Origin: Thalassotalea sp. LPB0316
GTDB taxonomy: Bacteria > Pseudomonadota > Gammaproteobacteria > Enterobacterales > Alteromonadaceae
DNA: 64,000 bases
Direction of reading: 5' to 3'
Assembly (NCBI RefSeq): GCF_014898095.1
Contig: NZ_CP062946.1
Coordinates: forward strand, 2,542,001 to 2,606,000
The number at the start of each line of letters is the position of its first letter. Positions within the stretch are counted from its first letter, which is position 1. Position numbers and translations under genes: made by a program. Of this stretch, positions 18,145-27,386 are shown in pieces. The notes below the pieces were generated by a model. The model saw nothing but the letters and a program-made list of their open reading frames with translations, searched no databases and was not told the origin of the DNA.

Positions 18145-20427
18145 TTAGTAGAAAGATACTTTAAACTCAACGCCCCAGAAGGCTTCTTCGTTGATGATTG
18201 CCGTATTGTTTGAGAAATCTACAGCACCAATGGCTTGTTGTTGATCGGTAATGTTGCGGCCAAACACAGAAACGTCGTAAGAGTTTTCACCCTCATCCCA
18301 CGTGTAACCAGCACTTACGCCGCCCTCAAGTAGCGCTTTACCAGTGAACTCTTCTGATTCATATAAGAAGAAGTTAATTTCACTGCGGTATGACCAATCC
18401 GTGTAGAAGTACATTTCACCTGCACCAACATCCATTGCGTAACGCGCTGTTACCACACCAATCCACTCTGGCGCGTGTGGTAAAGAATTACCATTGATAA
18501 GCGCACGACCATCTTCAACTGGGTCTGTTACTGTACATAATGCACAAACTGGAACCGAAATGTTTGCATCCTTTAATTCAGTATTGTTATAGCTGACACT
18601 TGCAGTAACGGCTAAGTTTTCAGTAACCATAAATTCTGAATCAACTTCAAAACCGTAGCCCGTTGTCTTATCAGCATTTAATAAGCGCGCTGTGTTGCTA
18701 TCACCACCAACAGACGTTAACTGCTGATCGTTCATATTAAAGTAGAATACAGAAGCGTTAATACGACCTGCACCGTCTAGTACGTCTGACTTAACACCCG
18801 TTTCAAAAGACAAGATTGTTTCAGAGTCGGCGACTGAAATACCGTCATCCCACGCAAATAGTGAGCGACCTTGAATTGAAGGGGCGCGGAAAGAATCAGC
18901 AACACGTGCGTAAACGTTTACATCAGCATTTACTTTATGAGTAACACTTACATCCCAAGAAACATGGCTATCACTTGGGTTAACTTCACCGTATGCTTCG
19001 TTCGGCTGACCACAACAACCGTTTAATGGGCCTTGGAAACGCTCTGTAGAGTAATCTTTGTCATCGTCAGAATAACGCAAACCTAACGTTACTTGCGTTG
19101 CATCTGAGATGTTGTAATCAAATGAGCCGAAAATCGCCCAAGCAGTTGTATCTTGCTTTTGCACAACATAACCCGTTTGCGGGCCACCTGCGCCGAATAA
19201 CGCATCGTAAGCAAAACTTTCAATCGTTAAGTCTTCGCTAAAGTAAAACACACCCGCTTGATAGTTGAAATCGCCAGTAAAGTTAGAGGTTAAGCGAAAC
19301 TCCTGAGTGATTTGATCGTGATCGGGAATACCGTCTGCTGTTTCAGAGCTGATCGTAATTACACCTGGCCCCATAATTGGTGCAAATGGCGCACCGTAAC
19401 CACCATCTACATCGGCACGAGAATAAATTTCAGCACTTTCCCAACCTGTAATTGACGTAAATGTGTAATCACCTAAGTCAAAATCAAGTGTTAAGCTTGC
19501 GCCTTGAGTTTCTACTTGCTGTGTGGCACGGTCTGCAGAATCGTGCTCGACAACGTCACGTTTAAAACCTTCACGTAAACTATTTGAACCTGGCTTGAAT
19601 GCGTTTGCATAGAAAGTTACAGGCTTGCCGTCTAGATCACGCGCGTGGTAATTAAACAAAGCGTTAAAATCATCACCTTCGTATAAGAATTGGACGCGTA
19701 ACGCTTGATCGGTATAACCACCTAAAACGTTTTTACGTTGAAAGTCTTCACCAAAAATGTCTGGCGCTTCGTTATCGATGTAGTTATCGCGATCTTGACG
19801 TAAATATGAAACGCGAGTCGATAGGTTATCAGTTAAACCACCACCCATTGCGGTACGAAAATCAGTTGTGTTTTTGGTACCGTACGATAATGAAGCAAAA
19901 CCTTCAAATTCTTGCGACGGCTTTACTGAGTCAAACTTTACCAGACCAGCCGGTGTATTACGACCGAACAACGTACCTTGTGGGCCGCGTAACACTTCAA
20001 TACGCTCAACATCAAATACAGGGAAACCTTTTAAAATTGGGTTTTCTTGTACAACGTTATCAACAACTAACGAAACAGGTTGTGAGGCGTTTAAATCAAA
20101 GTCAGAGTTACCTAAACCACGCATATAAAAACGCGGGAAAGTACGACCAAAAGAAGACTCTACAGATAAGCTTGGTACGCGAGCATTCATGAATCGAATG
20201 TCCATCGCAGCTGAGCTGTATGCATCAAGGTTATCGCCCTGTAAGGCTGATACAGCAACTGGAACCTCTTGAACATTCTCAACACGCTTACGCGCTGTTA
20301 CTTCAATAACTTCCAATTTGCCCGCTTGTGCTTCTTCAGCTAAAGCCGGCATCGCCATACCAACAGTTGTCGATAAAATGGCAGCATTAATACTCAAAGC
20401 AAGAGACGATTGCTTTAGTAAACCCAT
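18145..20427 (-). CDS. TonB-dependent receptor
   Basis: This 760-residue outer-membrane receptor has a signal peptide ending AMPALAEE, a TonB-box-like EVIEVTARKR, and a plug domain with VSALQGDNL, RFYMRGLG and VERIEVLRGPQGTLFGRNTPAG. The 22-strand barrel follows and ends GVEFKVSFY with a terminal aromatic. The ligand is not readable from sequence. It lies among add, deoD, deoB, udk, nupC, deoC and tdk, with deoB 154 bases upstream on the same strand, so outer-membrane uptake of nucleosides, nucleotides or DNA fragments is a reasonable inference. Its own leader carries a palindrome at 20,482. Confidence 0.9.
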   Translation of the reverse strand: MGLLKQSSLALSINAAILSTTVGMAMPALAEEAQAGKLEVIEVTARKRVENVQEVPVAVSALQGDNLDAYSSAAMDIRFMNARVPSLSVESSFGRTFPRFYMRGLGNSDFDLNASQPVSLVVDNVVQENPILKGFPVFDVERIEVLRGPQGTLFGRNTPAGLVKFDSVKPSQEFEGFASLSYGTKNTTDFRTAMGGGLTDNLSTRVSYLRQDRDNYIDNEAPDIFGEDFQRKNVLGGYTDQALRVQFLYEGDDFNALFNYHARDLDGKPVTFYANAFKPGSNSLREGFKRDVVEHDSADRATQQVETQGASLTLDFDLGDYTFTSITGWESAEIYSRADVDGGYGAPFAPIMGPGVITISSETADGIPDHDQITQEFRLTSNFTGDFNYQAGVFYFSEDLTIESFAYDALFGAGGPQTGYVVQKQDTTAWAIFGSFDYNISDATQVTLGLRYSDDDKDYSTERFQGPLNGCCGQPNEAYGEVNPSDSHVSWDVSVTHKVNADVNVYARVADSFRAPSIQGRSLFAWDDGISVADSETILSFETGVKSDVLDGAGRINASVFYFNMNDQQLTSVGGDSNTARLLNADKTTGYGFEVDSEFMVTENLAVTASVSYNNTELKDANISVPVCALCTVTDPVEDGRALINGNSLPHAPEWIGVVTARYAMDVGAGEMYFYTDWSYRSEINFFLYESEEFTGKALLEGGVSAGYTWDEGENSYDVSVFGRNITDQQQAIGAVDFSNNTAIINEEAFWGVEFKVSFY

Positions 20428-20481
20428 GTTATATTCTCCCAGGATAGTGCTTATAAGTACATTGTGTACTCAATACTAAGT

Positions 20482-20496
20482 GTTTAAATTTTAAAC
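20482..20496. promoter_or_regulatory. palindrome in the TonB-receptor leader
   Basis: GTTTAAATTTTAAAC is a perfect 7-bp dyad around one base, 55 bases upstream of the receptor start. It could be an operator; an AT-rich chance match is possible. Confidence 0.35.
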
Positions 20497-20581
20497 AAAA
20501 TTGAGGTTTGATTTATTTATTATAGCGCCTCAATAATCCTGACCAATTATACTAGTTTATTTACACTTTGTACTAACTTTT

Positions 20582-21787
20582 TTACAAATTGCTATAAAAC
20601 GACGTCCCGTAGCGCATTTTTTCGAGCTTAAACATTTCCGCAAGGGTTTGCCCTAAATCAGCAAAAGTTGACCGTTCGCCCAAGCTTACTGAATTTATCT
20701 GGTTGTGGAAGGCCAGTAGAGGAACATATTCACGGGTATGATTTGAGCCCTGCCATGTTGGATCACAACCGTGATCTGCGATCAGAAATAATGTGTCGTC
20801 ATCGTTTAGTTGGCAAAGTAATTTGGCTAGTTGGCTATCAAAGGCTTCTAATGCTAAGCCGAAACCTACCGGATCGCGGCGATGACCAAAATCTTGATCG
20901 AAGTTAACCAAGTTGGTAAAGATAATACTGTTCGATGGTGCGGTTGCCATGTGTGCCATTGTTGCATCAACAAGCGCTTCAATACCCGTCGCTTTAGTTT
21001 TTTGTGTGATACCCTGTTGGGCAAAAATGTCGGCTATTTTACCAACACTAATTACCTCCCCTCCTGCAGCTTTTAATTTATCTAGTATGGTTGGCTCAGG
21101 TGGTAAAATTGAAAAATCACGGCGATTGCCAGTTCGCTCAAAATCACTGGCATCATTGCCAATAAATGGCCTTGCAATAACACGACCTATATTCATCGGG
21201 CCGACGATTGCCTGCACAGTTTCACAGTATTTATAGAGATTTTCTAACCCAAAGTGTTCCTCATGAGCGGCCACTTGAAATACGCTATCTGCTGAGGTGT
21301 AGCAGATCGGCAAGCCCGATTTAATATGCTCCTCACCCAGCTGTGCGATAATCGTTGTCCCCGATGCGTGGCAGTTACCTAGCATGCCTTGAATACCAGT
21401 TGCCTGGAATATCTGTTGCTGTAAGTCATTTGGGAAACTATGTTGCTTATCAGTGAAGTAACCCCAATCAAACAATACTGGGACACCAGCCATTTCCCAA
21501 TGACCACTTGGCGTATCCTTGCCAGTGCTAATTTCTGCACAGTAGCCAAAGGCGCCTTTAGTTGCAGGTATAGGTTCAACATGAATTTCAGCACCGCTAG
21601 CTGCTTTACAAGCTTCCACTAACCCCATTTGACTTAACGTAGGTAAAACTAAGTTACGCGACTGTGATTGGTGAAAGTGTTTAGATAAGTTAGCAAAAGT
21701 GTTGGCACCGATATCGCCAAATTTATCTGCATCCGGTGCATGGCCGATACCAAAACCGTCTATCACCATCACTATTGCACGAGTCAT
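20582..21787 (-). CDS. deoB: phosphopentomutase
   Basis: This 401-residue alkaline-phosphatase-superfamily enzyme begins MTRAIVMVIDGFGIGHAPDA with the metal-binding aspartate. It contains GKDTPSGHWEMAG with the phosphorylated threonine, and the metal-site FTNLVNFDQDFGHRRDP and LIADHGCDPTWQGSNHTREY. It interconverts (deoxy)ribose-1-phosphate and -5-phosphate, linking DeoD/DeoA to DeoC. An upstream in-frame ATG would add 10 residues, but AAGGTGA lies just before ATG 21,785-21,787. It is divergent from udk and precedes the TonB receptor on the same strand. Confidence 0.96.
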   Translation of the reverse strand: MTRAIVMVIDGFGIGHAPDADKFGDIGANTFANLSKHFHQSQSRNLVLPTLSQMGLVEACKAASGAEIHVEPIPATKGAFGYCAEISTGKDTPSGHWEMAGVPVLFDWGYFTDKQHSFPNDLQQQIFQATGIQGMLGNCHASGTTIIAQLGEEHIKSGLPICYTSADSVFQVAAHEEHFGLENLYKYCETVQAIVGPMNIGRVIARPFIGNDASDFERTGNRRDFSILPPEPTILDKLKAAGGEVISVGKIADIFAQQGITQKTKATGIEALVDATMAHMATAPSNSIIFTNLVNFDQDFGHRRDPVGFGLALEAFDSQLAKLLCQLNDDDTLFLIADHGCDPTWQGSNHTREYVPLLAFHNQINSVSLGERSTFADLGQTLAEMFKLEKMRYGTSFYSNL

Positions 21788-21994
21788 AACAATCACCTTA
21801 AAATAAAAAAACAACAAAAAACATGACCATCAGGTCAAGATGTGTTAGCTTAGCACTATTACAATTTTGAAAAAAGTAATTAACGAAAGCTTAGTACTAA
21901 ATATCAATTCAAGAGGTATTTTTAGTCGTGCTAGTACCCTTTTTATCGCAATCAGCTAAAATATCAGATTTTCAAGGCCTTCAATTTAGCGCTT
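21788..21994. promoter_or_regulatory. divergent promoter region deoB / udk-nupC-deoC
   Basis: The 207-base gap must hold promoters for both transcripts. It contains the dyad TGACCATCAGGTCA (21,824-21,837; 5-bp arms, 4-base centre) close to the deoB side. I could not identify a CytR or other known nucleoside-regulator site with confidence. Confidence 0.4.
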
Positions 21995-22636
21995 ATGACT
22001 CACGAAATTAACAACAAGCCAACAATTATCGCAGTCGTTGGCGCTTCTGCTTCAGGTAAAACTTTATTTGCTCGCACTATTCACGATGAGCTTTTGGATG
22101 AATTAGGGCCTGAAAATATCACGATTATCAAAGAAGACTCCTACTACCGTTGTCAAAATCACTTGCCAATGGAAGAGCGAATAAAAACCAATTACGATCA
22201 CCCTCAAGCATTTGAACACGACTTACTATTAGCCCATTTAAATAGCTTATTACTTGGTGACACGATTGAGACACCCGTATATTGTTACAATACGCACACA
22301 AGAACATCTAACACCGTCAAGGTCGCTTCATCAAAAATCATCTTAGTTGAAGGTATACTGCTATTATCGGAGCCTAGTTTACGAGAAATTTTTGATATTA
22401 AAGTGTATATGGACACCCCACTAGACATTTGTTTAATTCGCCGAATTAAGCGAGATATGGTCGAGCGTGAGCGCAGTTTAACTTCGATCACAGATCAGTA
22501 TGTTGAAACGGTTCGGCCGATGTATCATCAGTTTGTTGAACCATCGAAGGCATTTGCTGATATCGTGGTAACTCGAGGTGGTAAAAACAGAATGGCTATC
22601 GAAGTGCTTAAAGCACAACTTCGACAGCTTACATAA
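21995..22636 (+). CDS. udk: uridine kinase
   Basis: This 213-residue P-loop kinase has VVGASASGKTLFAR at about residues 14-27, the substrate-side EDSYYR and NYDHPQAFE, and the lid-region RRIKRDMVERERS. It phosphorylates uridine and cytidine to UMP and CMP in pyrimidine salvage. It is the first gene of a probable udk-nupC-deoC operon, with 18 bases to nupC. It pairs with NupC, which would supply the nucleosides. Confidence 0.94.
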   Translation: MTHEINNKPTIIAVVGASASGKTLFARTIHDELLDELGPENITIIKEDSYYRCQNHLPMEERIKTNYDHPQAFEHDLLLAHLNSLLLGDTIETPVYCYNTHTRTSNTVKVASSKIILVEGILLLSEPSLREIFDIKVYMDTPLDICLIRRIKRDMVERERSLTSITDQYVETVRPMYHQFVEPSKAFADIVVTRGGKNRMAIEVLKAQLRQLT

Positions 22637-22654
22637 AAAAATAACGAGGTTTAA

Positions 22655-23956
22655 ATGGAACTAGGTTTTATCAGGGGCCTTATAGGTATTGCTGCGCTAT
22701 TTGCATTTGCAGTACTTATCAGTAGTAACAAAAAGGCGATCAACTGGCGTACCGTTGGTTTTGCCTTTGGCTTGCAGATTTTACTCGGCGCTTTCGTCTT
22801 GTACGTTCCTCAAGGCAAGGATATGCTCGCTGGTTTTTCAAGTGGCGTTCAACAAGTCATTGATAGTGCAAAAGCGGGTATCGACTTCTTATTCGGTGGA
22901 TTAGGCACCGATACGATGTTTGCCAATGGCGTAGGCTTTGTCTTCGCCGTTCGCGTGTTACCGGTTATTATTTTCTTTTCTTCATTAATCGCTGTGCTCT
23001 ACTACACTGGCATTATGCAGTGGGTAATCAATATTATTGGTGGCGGTTTACATAAACTGCTTGGCACGAGTAAACCTGAGTCACTCTCGGCAACAGCAAA
23101 TATTTTTGTCGGTCAAACTGAAGCACCTTTAGTCGTAAAGCCTTATATCGCAGGCATGACCCGTTCAGAATTGTTTGCCGTTATGGTTGGCGGTTTAGCC
23201 TCTGTTGCCGGTTCAGTGTTAGCTGGCTACGCAGGTTTAGGTGTTGAATTAAAATACCTAGTTGCGGCCTCCTTTATGGCTGCTCCTGGTGGCTTGTTAA
23301 TGGCAAAACTACTGATGCCTGAGTTAGACGATGATAAGGTCAGCGCTCAAGATGAAAAAGAGGTTATTTTTGGTGAAGAAGATGCTAAACCAACTAATGT
23401 CATCGACGCTGCTGCACAAGGGGCATCATCAGGATTAATGTTGGCCGCCAACGTTGGTGCGATGCTACTAGCCTTCATCGCGCTAGTGACACTGCTCAAT
23501 ACGATAATTGTCGGTATCACGACAACAGAATTAGGTGGTGTGAGTTTAACCTCAATAGCCAATAGTATTTTTAGCTCAAACCTAACAGAAATTTCACTAA
23601 AAGAAATTTTCGGCCTGATCTTTGCGCCAGTGGCCTATATTATCGGTGTACCTTATGAAGAAATGATGACTGCCGGTAATTTTATTGGGCAAAAAATCGT
23701 GGTTAATGAATTTTTCGCCTATGCAAATTTCGTTGAAATTAAAGATTCACTAACGCCAAATACTCAAGCGATCATTACGTTTGCCCTGTGTGGTTTTGCT
23801 AACTTGTCCTCGATAGGTATCTTACTTGGTGGTATTGGTGCTATGGCGCCGAGCCGTCGTAAAGACATCGCTCAGTTAGGTATGAAAGCGGTATTAGCAG
23901 CGACACTTGCTAATTTAATGAGTGCAGCAATTGCTGGTACGTTCTTATCTCTTTAA
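22655..23956 (+). CDS. nupC: NupC family concentrative nucleoside transporter
   Basis: This 433-residue inner-membrane protein has the CNT family arrangement: an N-terminal GLIGIAALFAFAVLIS helix, a gate domain, then the conserved FVGQTEAPLVVKPYI (nucleoside and cation site), MVGGLASVAGSVLAGYAGLG, and a C-terminal FALCGFANLSSIGILLGGIG. It couples nucleoside uptake to an ion gradient. It is located between udk and deoC with gaps of 18 and 9 bases, so the import and catabolic steps are co-transcribed. Confidence 0.95.
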   Translation: MELGFIRGLIGIAALFAFAVLISSNKKAINWRTVGFAFGLQILLGAFVLYVPQGKDMLAGFSSGVQQVIDSAKAGIDFLFGGLGTDTMFANGVGFVFAVRVLPVIIFFSSLIAVLYYTGIMQWVINIIGGGLHKLLGTSKPESLSATANIFVGQTEAPLVVKPYIAGMTRSELFAVMVGGLASVAGSVLAGYAGLGVELKYLVAASFMAAPGGLLMAKLLMPELDDDKVSAQDEKEVIFGEEDAKPTNVIDAAAQGASSGLMLAANVGAMLLAFIALVTLLNTIIVGITTTELGGVSLTSIANSIFSSNLTEISLKEIFGLIFAPVAYIIGVPYEEMMTAGNFIGQKIVVNEFFAYANFVEIKDSLTPNTQAIITFALCGFANLSSIGILLGGIGAMAPSRRKDIAQLGMKAVLAATLANLMSAAIAGTFLSL

Positions 23957-23965
23957 GGAAACTCA

Positions 23966-24739
23966 ATGACTGATTTAACTGTCTATGCACAACAAGCGCT
24001 ATCAATGATGGATTTAACAACCTTAACCGATAGCGAAACATCACAAGACATTATTACCCTGTGTCAGCAGGCGAAGTCGGCTAAAGGTAATACTGCAGCT
24101 ATTTGTATCTACCCGCGTTTTATTCCTGTTGCGAAAAAGCAACTTGCTAGCCAAGGTACACCAGAGATCAAGATCGCGACAGTGACTAACTTTCCTCACG
24201 GCGGTGATGATATTGACATTGCGGTTACAGAAACTAAGGCCGCGGTAGCATACGGCGCTGATGAGGTTGATGTTGTTTTCCCGTATCGCGCGCTAATCAG
24301 TGGTGACGAGCAAATAGGTTTTGATTTAGTAAAAGCCTGTAAAGCAGCGTGCGGTAGCGGTGTACAACTAAAAGTGATCATTGAAACCGGTGAATTAAAA
24401 ACTGACGCCTTAATTCAACTTGCAAGTGAAATTTCAATTGCTGCGGGTGCCGACTTCATTAAAACTTCTACTGGTAAAGTTGCCGTTAATGCAACGCCTG
24501 AAGCAGCAAAGATTATGATGCAGGTTATCAAGGATAAGAACCCCAAAGTTGGCTTTAAGCCCGCCGGCGGCGTGCGAACAGCGCAAGACGCTAAAATCTA
24601 TTTAGATATGGCGAAAGATATTCTTGGTGAGGCTTGGTTAACGCCAGAGCGCTTTAGATTTGGTGCAAGTAGCTTGCTCAATAATTTGCTCGTTACCCTT
24701 GGTGCCGAAGCAGATAACACCAACAAAAGTAGCTATTAG
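23966..24739 (+). CDS. deoC: deoxyribose-phosphate aldolase
   Basis: This 257-residue TIM-barrel aldolase shows the Schiff-base lysine in [19 protein letters not shown] and a second active-site lysine in [15 protein letters not shown]. It splits deoxyribose-5-phosphate into acetaldehyde and glyceraldehyde-3-phosphate, the last step of deoxynucleoside catabolism. It starts 9 bases after nupC. The terminator hairpin overlaps its stop codon. Confidence 0.96.
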   Translation: MTDLTVYAQQALSMMDLTTLTDSETSQDIITLCQQAKSAKGNTAAICIYPRFIPVAKKQLASQGTPEIKIATVTNFPHGGDDIDIAVTETKAAVAYGADEVDVVFPYRALISGDEQIGFDLVKACKAACGSGVQLKVIIETGELKTDALIQLASEISIAAGADFIKTSTGKVAVNATPEAAKIMMQVIKDKNPKVGFKPAGGVRTAQDAKIYLDMAKDILGEAWLTPERFRFGASSLLNNLLVTLGAEADNTNKSSY

Positions 24740-24754
24740 TGAGCTACTTTTTTT
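24725..24754 (+). terminator. intrinsic terminator overlapping the deoC stop
   Basis: AAAAGTAGCT (24,725-24,734) and AGCTACTTTT (24,742-24,751) pair, followed by TTT. The stop codon of deoC lies in the loop. Confidence 0.85.
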
Positions 24755-24796
24755 ATTCTATTAAGATATTGTCAACGTTAAAACACCCCAAAAAAG

Positions 24797-25384
24797 ATGT
24801 CTAAACTCTATTTTTACTACTCGTCGATGAATGCTGGTAAATCAACTCACTTGCTGCAATCATCATACAATTACCAAGAGCGTGGTATGAACACCATAGT
24901 TTACACTGCCAAAATTGATGATCGGTTTTCAGAAGGTCAAGTTTCATCGCGTTTAGGTATTCATGCTGATGCTAAGCTGTTTGATAGTCAAACCAATATT
25001 TACCAAGAAGTAAGCCAGAGTGCCACAGAGCAGCAATGTCATTGTATTTTGATTGATGAAGCTCAATTCTTAACCAAAGCGCAAGTCAGACAATTAACCG
25101 ATATTGTTGACTCACTAGGCATCCCAGTGCTCGCCTACGGCATCAGAACTGACTTTTTAGGTGAAACTTTTACTGGTAGTGCTGCCCTATTAGCTTGGGC
25201 AGACAAGCTCGTTGAGTTGAAAACAATTTGTCACTGTGGAAAAAAAGCGGGATTTGTTACCAGACTCGACGCCCAAGGTAACGCCGCTATTGATGGCGAG
25301 CAAATTGAAATTGGAGGCAATGAAAGGTACGAAGCCTTATGTCGAAAACACTTTAAAGCGTTAGTTTGGCAGCAACAACAGTAA
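24797..25384 (+). CDS. tdk: thymidine kinase
   Basis: This 195-residue type II thymidine kinase has the P-loop [11 protein letters not shown], the Walker-B-like [15 protein letters not shown], and zinc-ribbon cysteines in CHCGKKAGF with a later CRKHF. It phosphorylates thymidine and deoxyuridine. It sits at the right end of the salvage cluster, 57 bases after deoC and its terminator, so it needs its own promoter. The next backbone genes of the pathway, deoA and cdd, are displaced by the accessory island. Confidence 0.96.
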   Translation: MSKLYFYYSSMNAGKSTHLLQSSYNYQERGMNTIVYTAKIDDRFSEGQVSSRLGIHADAKLFDSQTNIYQEVSQSATEQQCHCILIDEAQFLTKAQVRQLTDIVDSLGIPVLAYGIRTDFLGETFTGSAALLAWADKLVELKTICHCGKKAGFVTRLDAQGNAAIDGEQIEIGGNERYEALCRKHFKALVWQQQQ

Positions 25385-25627
25385 ACTCACAGGTATTAGC
25401 TCATAGATACACTAACATTTCAGATTTAAACTCAAAGACAGCTAAGAGCGATTAACCGACATTCACGCTTTCAAATTTGACAAAATTAGCTTAGCTAAAG
25501 TAGAAAGTCATAACCTGCTATCGAGAGTTATATTCTGCTTGATTTTGGCTTAGTTAGCTGGTTGATGACCGATAGAAATAGCAAATCAGACTTCCATTTA
25601 TTACTGTGTAGTTCATTTCAGCAGGAA
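25385..25627. other. non-coding gap, left edge of accessory island
   Basis: There are about 240 bases without a supported gene. I see no long reading frame, strong repeat or known element; this is where the nucleoside cluster gives way to the island. Confidence 0.5.
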
Positions 25628-25664
25628 TAAAGAAAAGTCAGGTACATCAATTAGTGTACCTGAC
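25628..25664 (-). terminator. intrinsic terminator of the island minus-strand genes
   Basis: On the minus strand GTCAGGTACA and TGTACCTGAC form a 10-bp stem followed by TTTTCTTT. It lies about 35 bases after the last minus-strand gene. Confidence 0.8.
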
Positions 25665-25697
25665 TCCATTCATTAAATTTTTTCCTTGCGAATATAA

Positions 25698-25883
25698 TTA
25701 TTTACTTTTAAAAAGCACGCGCCCTGAAAGCGAATAATATATAAACATAACACCTATAGGGAACATGCTAACGAAGAAAATCCAGCTAAATAAATAAGAG
25801 GCAGTAAAGTATTTATAAACCTCTCCAAAAGTCATTAAAACCCCTAAAATACCAGCAAGCACTCTGAAAATAATATTTCGCAT
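25698..25883 (-). CDS. hypothetical small membrane protein
   Basis: This 61-residue protein has two predicted membrane helices (about 4-24 and 30-52) and a basic end (FKSK). I do not recognise a family. It begins 9 bases after the end of the preceding minus-strand gene and is followed by a good terminator, so it looks like the last gene of an operon. The surrounding DNA is more AT-rich than the backbone. Confidence 0.55.
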   Translation of the reverse strand: MRNIIFRVLAGILGVLMTFGEVYKYFTASYLFSWIFFVSMFPIGVMFIYYSLSGRVLFKSK

Positions 25884-25892
25884 AAAAGCCCC

Positions 25893-26351
25893 TTATTCAT
25901 ATATGTATGTACATGCTAAATCAGCACCAAAAACATAGCCAGCTGCTCCCATACCAGCAACGAGCATAAAATTTGATAAACCACCTAAAGTTTTACTCAT
26001 TTTGATAATACGTTTACCTTTATAATATTCAGAATATGAATAGTTGAGATTTGATGTACCGATAGTTTTCGCTGTTCTTCTAATATCTTCATATAGAGCA
26101 GAAAGGGCTAAACTCGCAAGACTAAAAGGAGATATAGATTTAGCATCTTCATAAGATTTACCATAATATTTAGCAATACAGAGGTATATTGCTAGTTCGG
26201 TATCAAACTCCTCCACCTTTTCTATATACGCAATCCTGTAATCATCAGAAACTCGCACCCTCAAGAAATCCGCGTTAACTCCTATTCCCAGCCCACATGC
26301 ACCCACAGAGCAGACAACATTCTCATACCATCGACATTCGTCTTGGGTCAT
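25893..26351 (-). pseudogene. hypothetical protein, 5' end probably replaced by an IS256 remnant
   Basis: The reading frame is open up to an ATG at 26,549 (218 residues), but its first ~57 codons are the antisense of an IS256 transposase tail (26,383-26,589 on the plus strand) and are not natural coding sequence. The likely original portion starts near SPSPYCSIDMTQDECRW; the first internal ATG is 26,351, giving 153 residues. That part has paired cysteines and a C-terminal hydrophobic helix (FMLVAGMGAAGYVFGADLA). I recognise no family. I read it as the 3' remainder of a gene cut by IS insertion, though new fusion expression is possible. Confidence 0.5.
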
Positions 26352-26382
26352 ATCTATAGAACAATAAGGGCTTGGACTCTCA

Positions 26383-26589
26383 CCACCAAAGGCTCCTTTC
26401 CTTCCATTTCGGAAGCTCACCCAAACCAAAGGAGCACTCCCGAATGAAAATAGCTTGATGAAATTGTTGTATGCGGGCATATTGAACGCCTCAAAGAAAT
26501 GGACAATGCCAATCCACAGCTGGAATCTGACATTGTCGCAATTAGCCATCCACTTCGAAGGTAGGTTAGATGGCGTGCTAGATATTTAG
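26383..26589 (+). mobile_element. IS256-family transposase, 3' remnant
   Basis: In plus-strand frame 1 this segment reads as the conserved C-terminus of IS256-type transposases: RKLTQTKGALPNENS, then LMKLLYAGILNASKKWTMPI, then SWNLTLSQLAIHFEGRLDGV, ending LDI and a TAG stop (26,587-26,589). An in-frame TAA at 26,365-26,367 and loss of homology mark the broken left side; more than 80% of the gene is missing. Just after the stop, GACACAGAATTCTGAAC (26,601-26,617) resembles an IS256 terminal repeat. The remnant shows that an IS once inserted here and was later mostly deleted. Confidence 0.8.
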
Positions 26590-26625
26590 CAATTTAGGCT
26601 GACACAGAATTCTGAACGCCCTCAA

Positions 26626-26657
26626 ACGTACCGAGATCCGACTTGATCTCGGTACGT
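26626..26657. terminator. strong hairpin after the secreted island gene
   Basis: ACGTACCGAGATC (26,626-26,638) and GATCTCGGTACGT (26,645-26,657) make a perfect 13-bp stem with a 6-base loop, 18 bases past the stop of the 26,675-27,367 gene. There is no T run, so it may be a weak terminator, an mRNA end stabiliser, or part of the IS junction. Confidence 0.45.
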
Positions 26658-26674
26658 GAACATATATGTTCTTT

Positions 26675-27367
26675 TTACCTTTCTATTAAAGTGTTAAGTA
26701 TATTTAACTCTTCTGTTCGATTTGTTTCTTCAAAAAATTCTCGTAATGAATTCAAACGTTCTTTATATTTTCGAGTAAAGTGCTCAACAGCAGATTGTCT
26801 TCTCTTCAAATCCTCTATCTTTTGAAGCTCCGTTATCATTTTTTCATGATATGAAGTTAGTTTATAATATCTTGAAATAGGGTGTTTTATATATTTATCG
26901 ATAGTCAGATACTTTTTGTATGTAAATAATTCACTTTCTACGTAAGGATATAGTTCTTCAGCAAGCTTTTCATTATTGGCATTAAGCTCCTGAAATAATA
27001 AAACTGAATCTTCGCCTTCTTGGCTCAAGCTATTTATCGTGAAGATAGCTAATAAAAGATTTTTAGCGCAACTATCAGATGTTGCACTTCTAACTTCTGT
27101 AGTAAGCTTATGCTTAAAATTTAGTAATTCATTTTGTGCTGGTTGGTAAGATTTACTTAAATTCACCCAAAGCCACAATCCTCTATTTATTTCAGAAATA
27201 TCTTCTCTATCGTAGAACCTATTCCCCTCATAATAAGTACTTAGTTCATCTAGAGCTTTTGAATATTCTTTTCTTTCGACAAAATCTTCCGCTTTAGTAA
27301 TCTCTGCATCAGCAGAAAAAGAAAGAATCAAACAAAATAAAAAAACTTTGGTTGTATACTGATTCAT
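26675..27367 (-). CDS. hypothetical exported helical protein
   Basis: This 230-residue protein has a convincing Sec signal peptide (MNQYTTKVFLFCLILSFSADA, likely cleaved before EITKAEDF). The rest is charged and helical, with an opening (AEDFVERKEYSKALDELSTYYEG) like a TPR-type helix pair and a C-terminal coiled-coil-like stretch. No family is recognised. It starts 19 bases after the preceding Cys-rich gene, so the two are probably co-transcribed and may act together in the periplasm. It is visibly more AT-rich than the flanking nucleoside genes, a sign of transfer. Confidence 0.6.
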   Translation of the reverse strand: MNQYTTKVFLFCLILSFSADAEITKAEDFVERKEYSKALDELSTYYEGNRFYDREDISEINRGLWLWVNLSKSYQPAQNELLNFKHKLTTEVRSATSDSCAKNLLLAIFTINSLSQEGEDSVLLFQELNANNEKLAEELYPYVESELFTYKKYLTIDKYIKHPISRYYKLTSYHEKMITELQKIEDLKRRQSAVEHFTRKYKERLNSLREFFEETNRTEELNILNTLIER

Positions 27368-27386
27368 AGATATACCTTTTCAATTA

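Noticed and set aside
19806..20192. 128-codon plus-strand frame inside the TonB receptor gene
   Set aside because: It is a shadow of the plug-domain coding sequence, which has strong family motifs on the minus strand.
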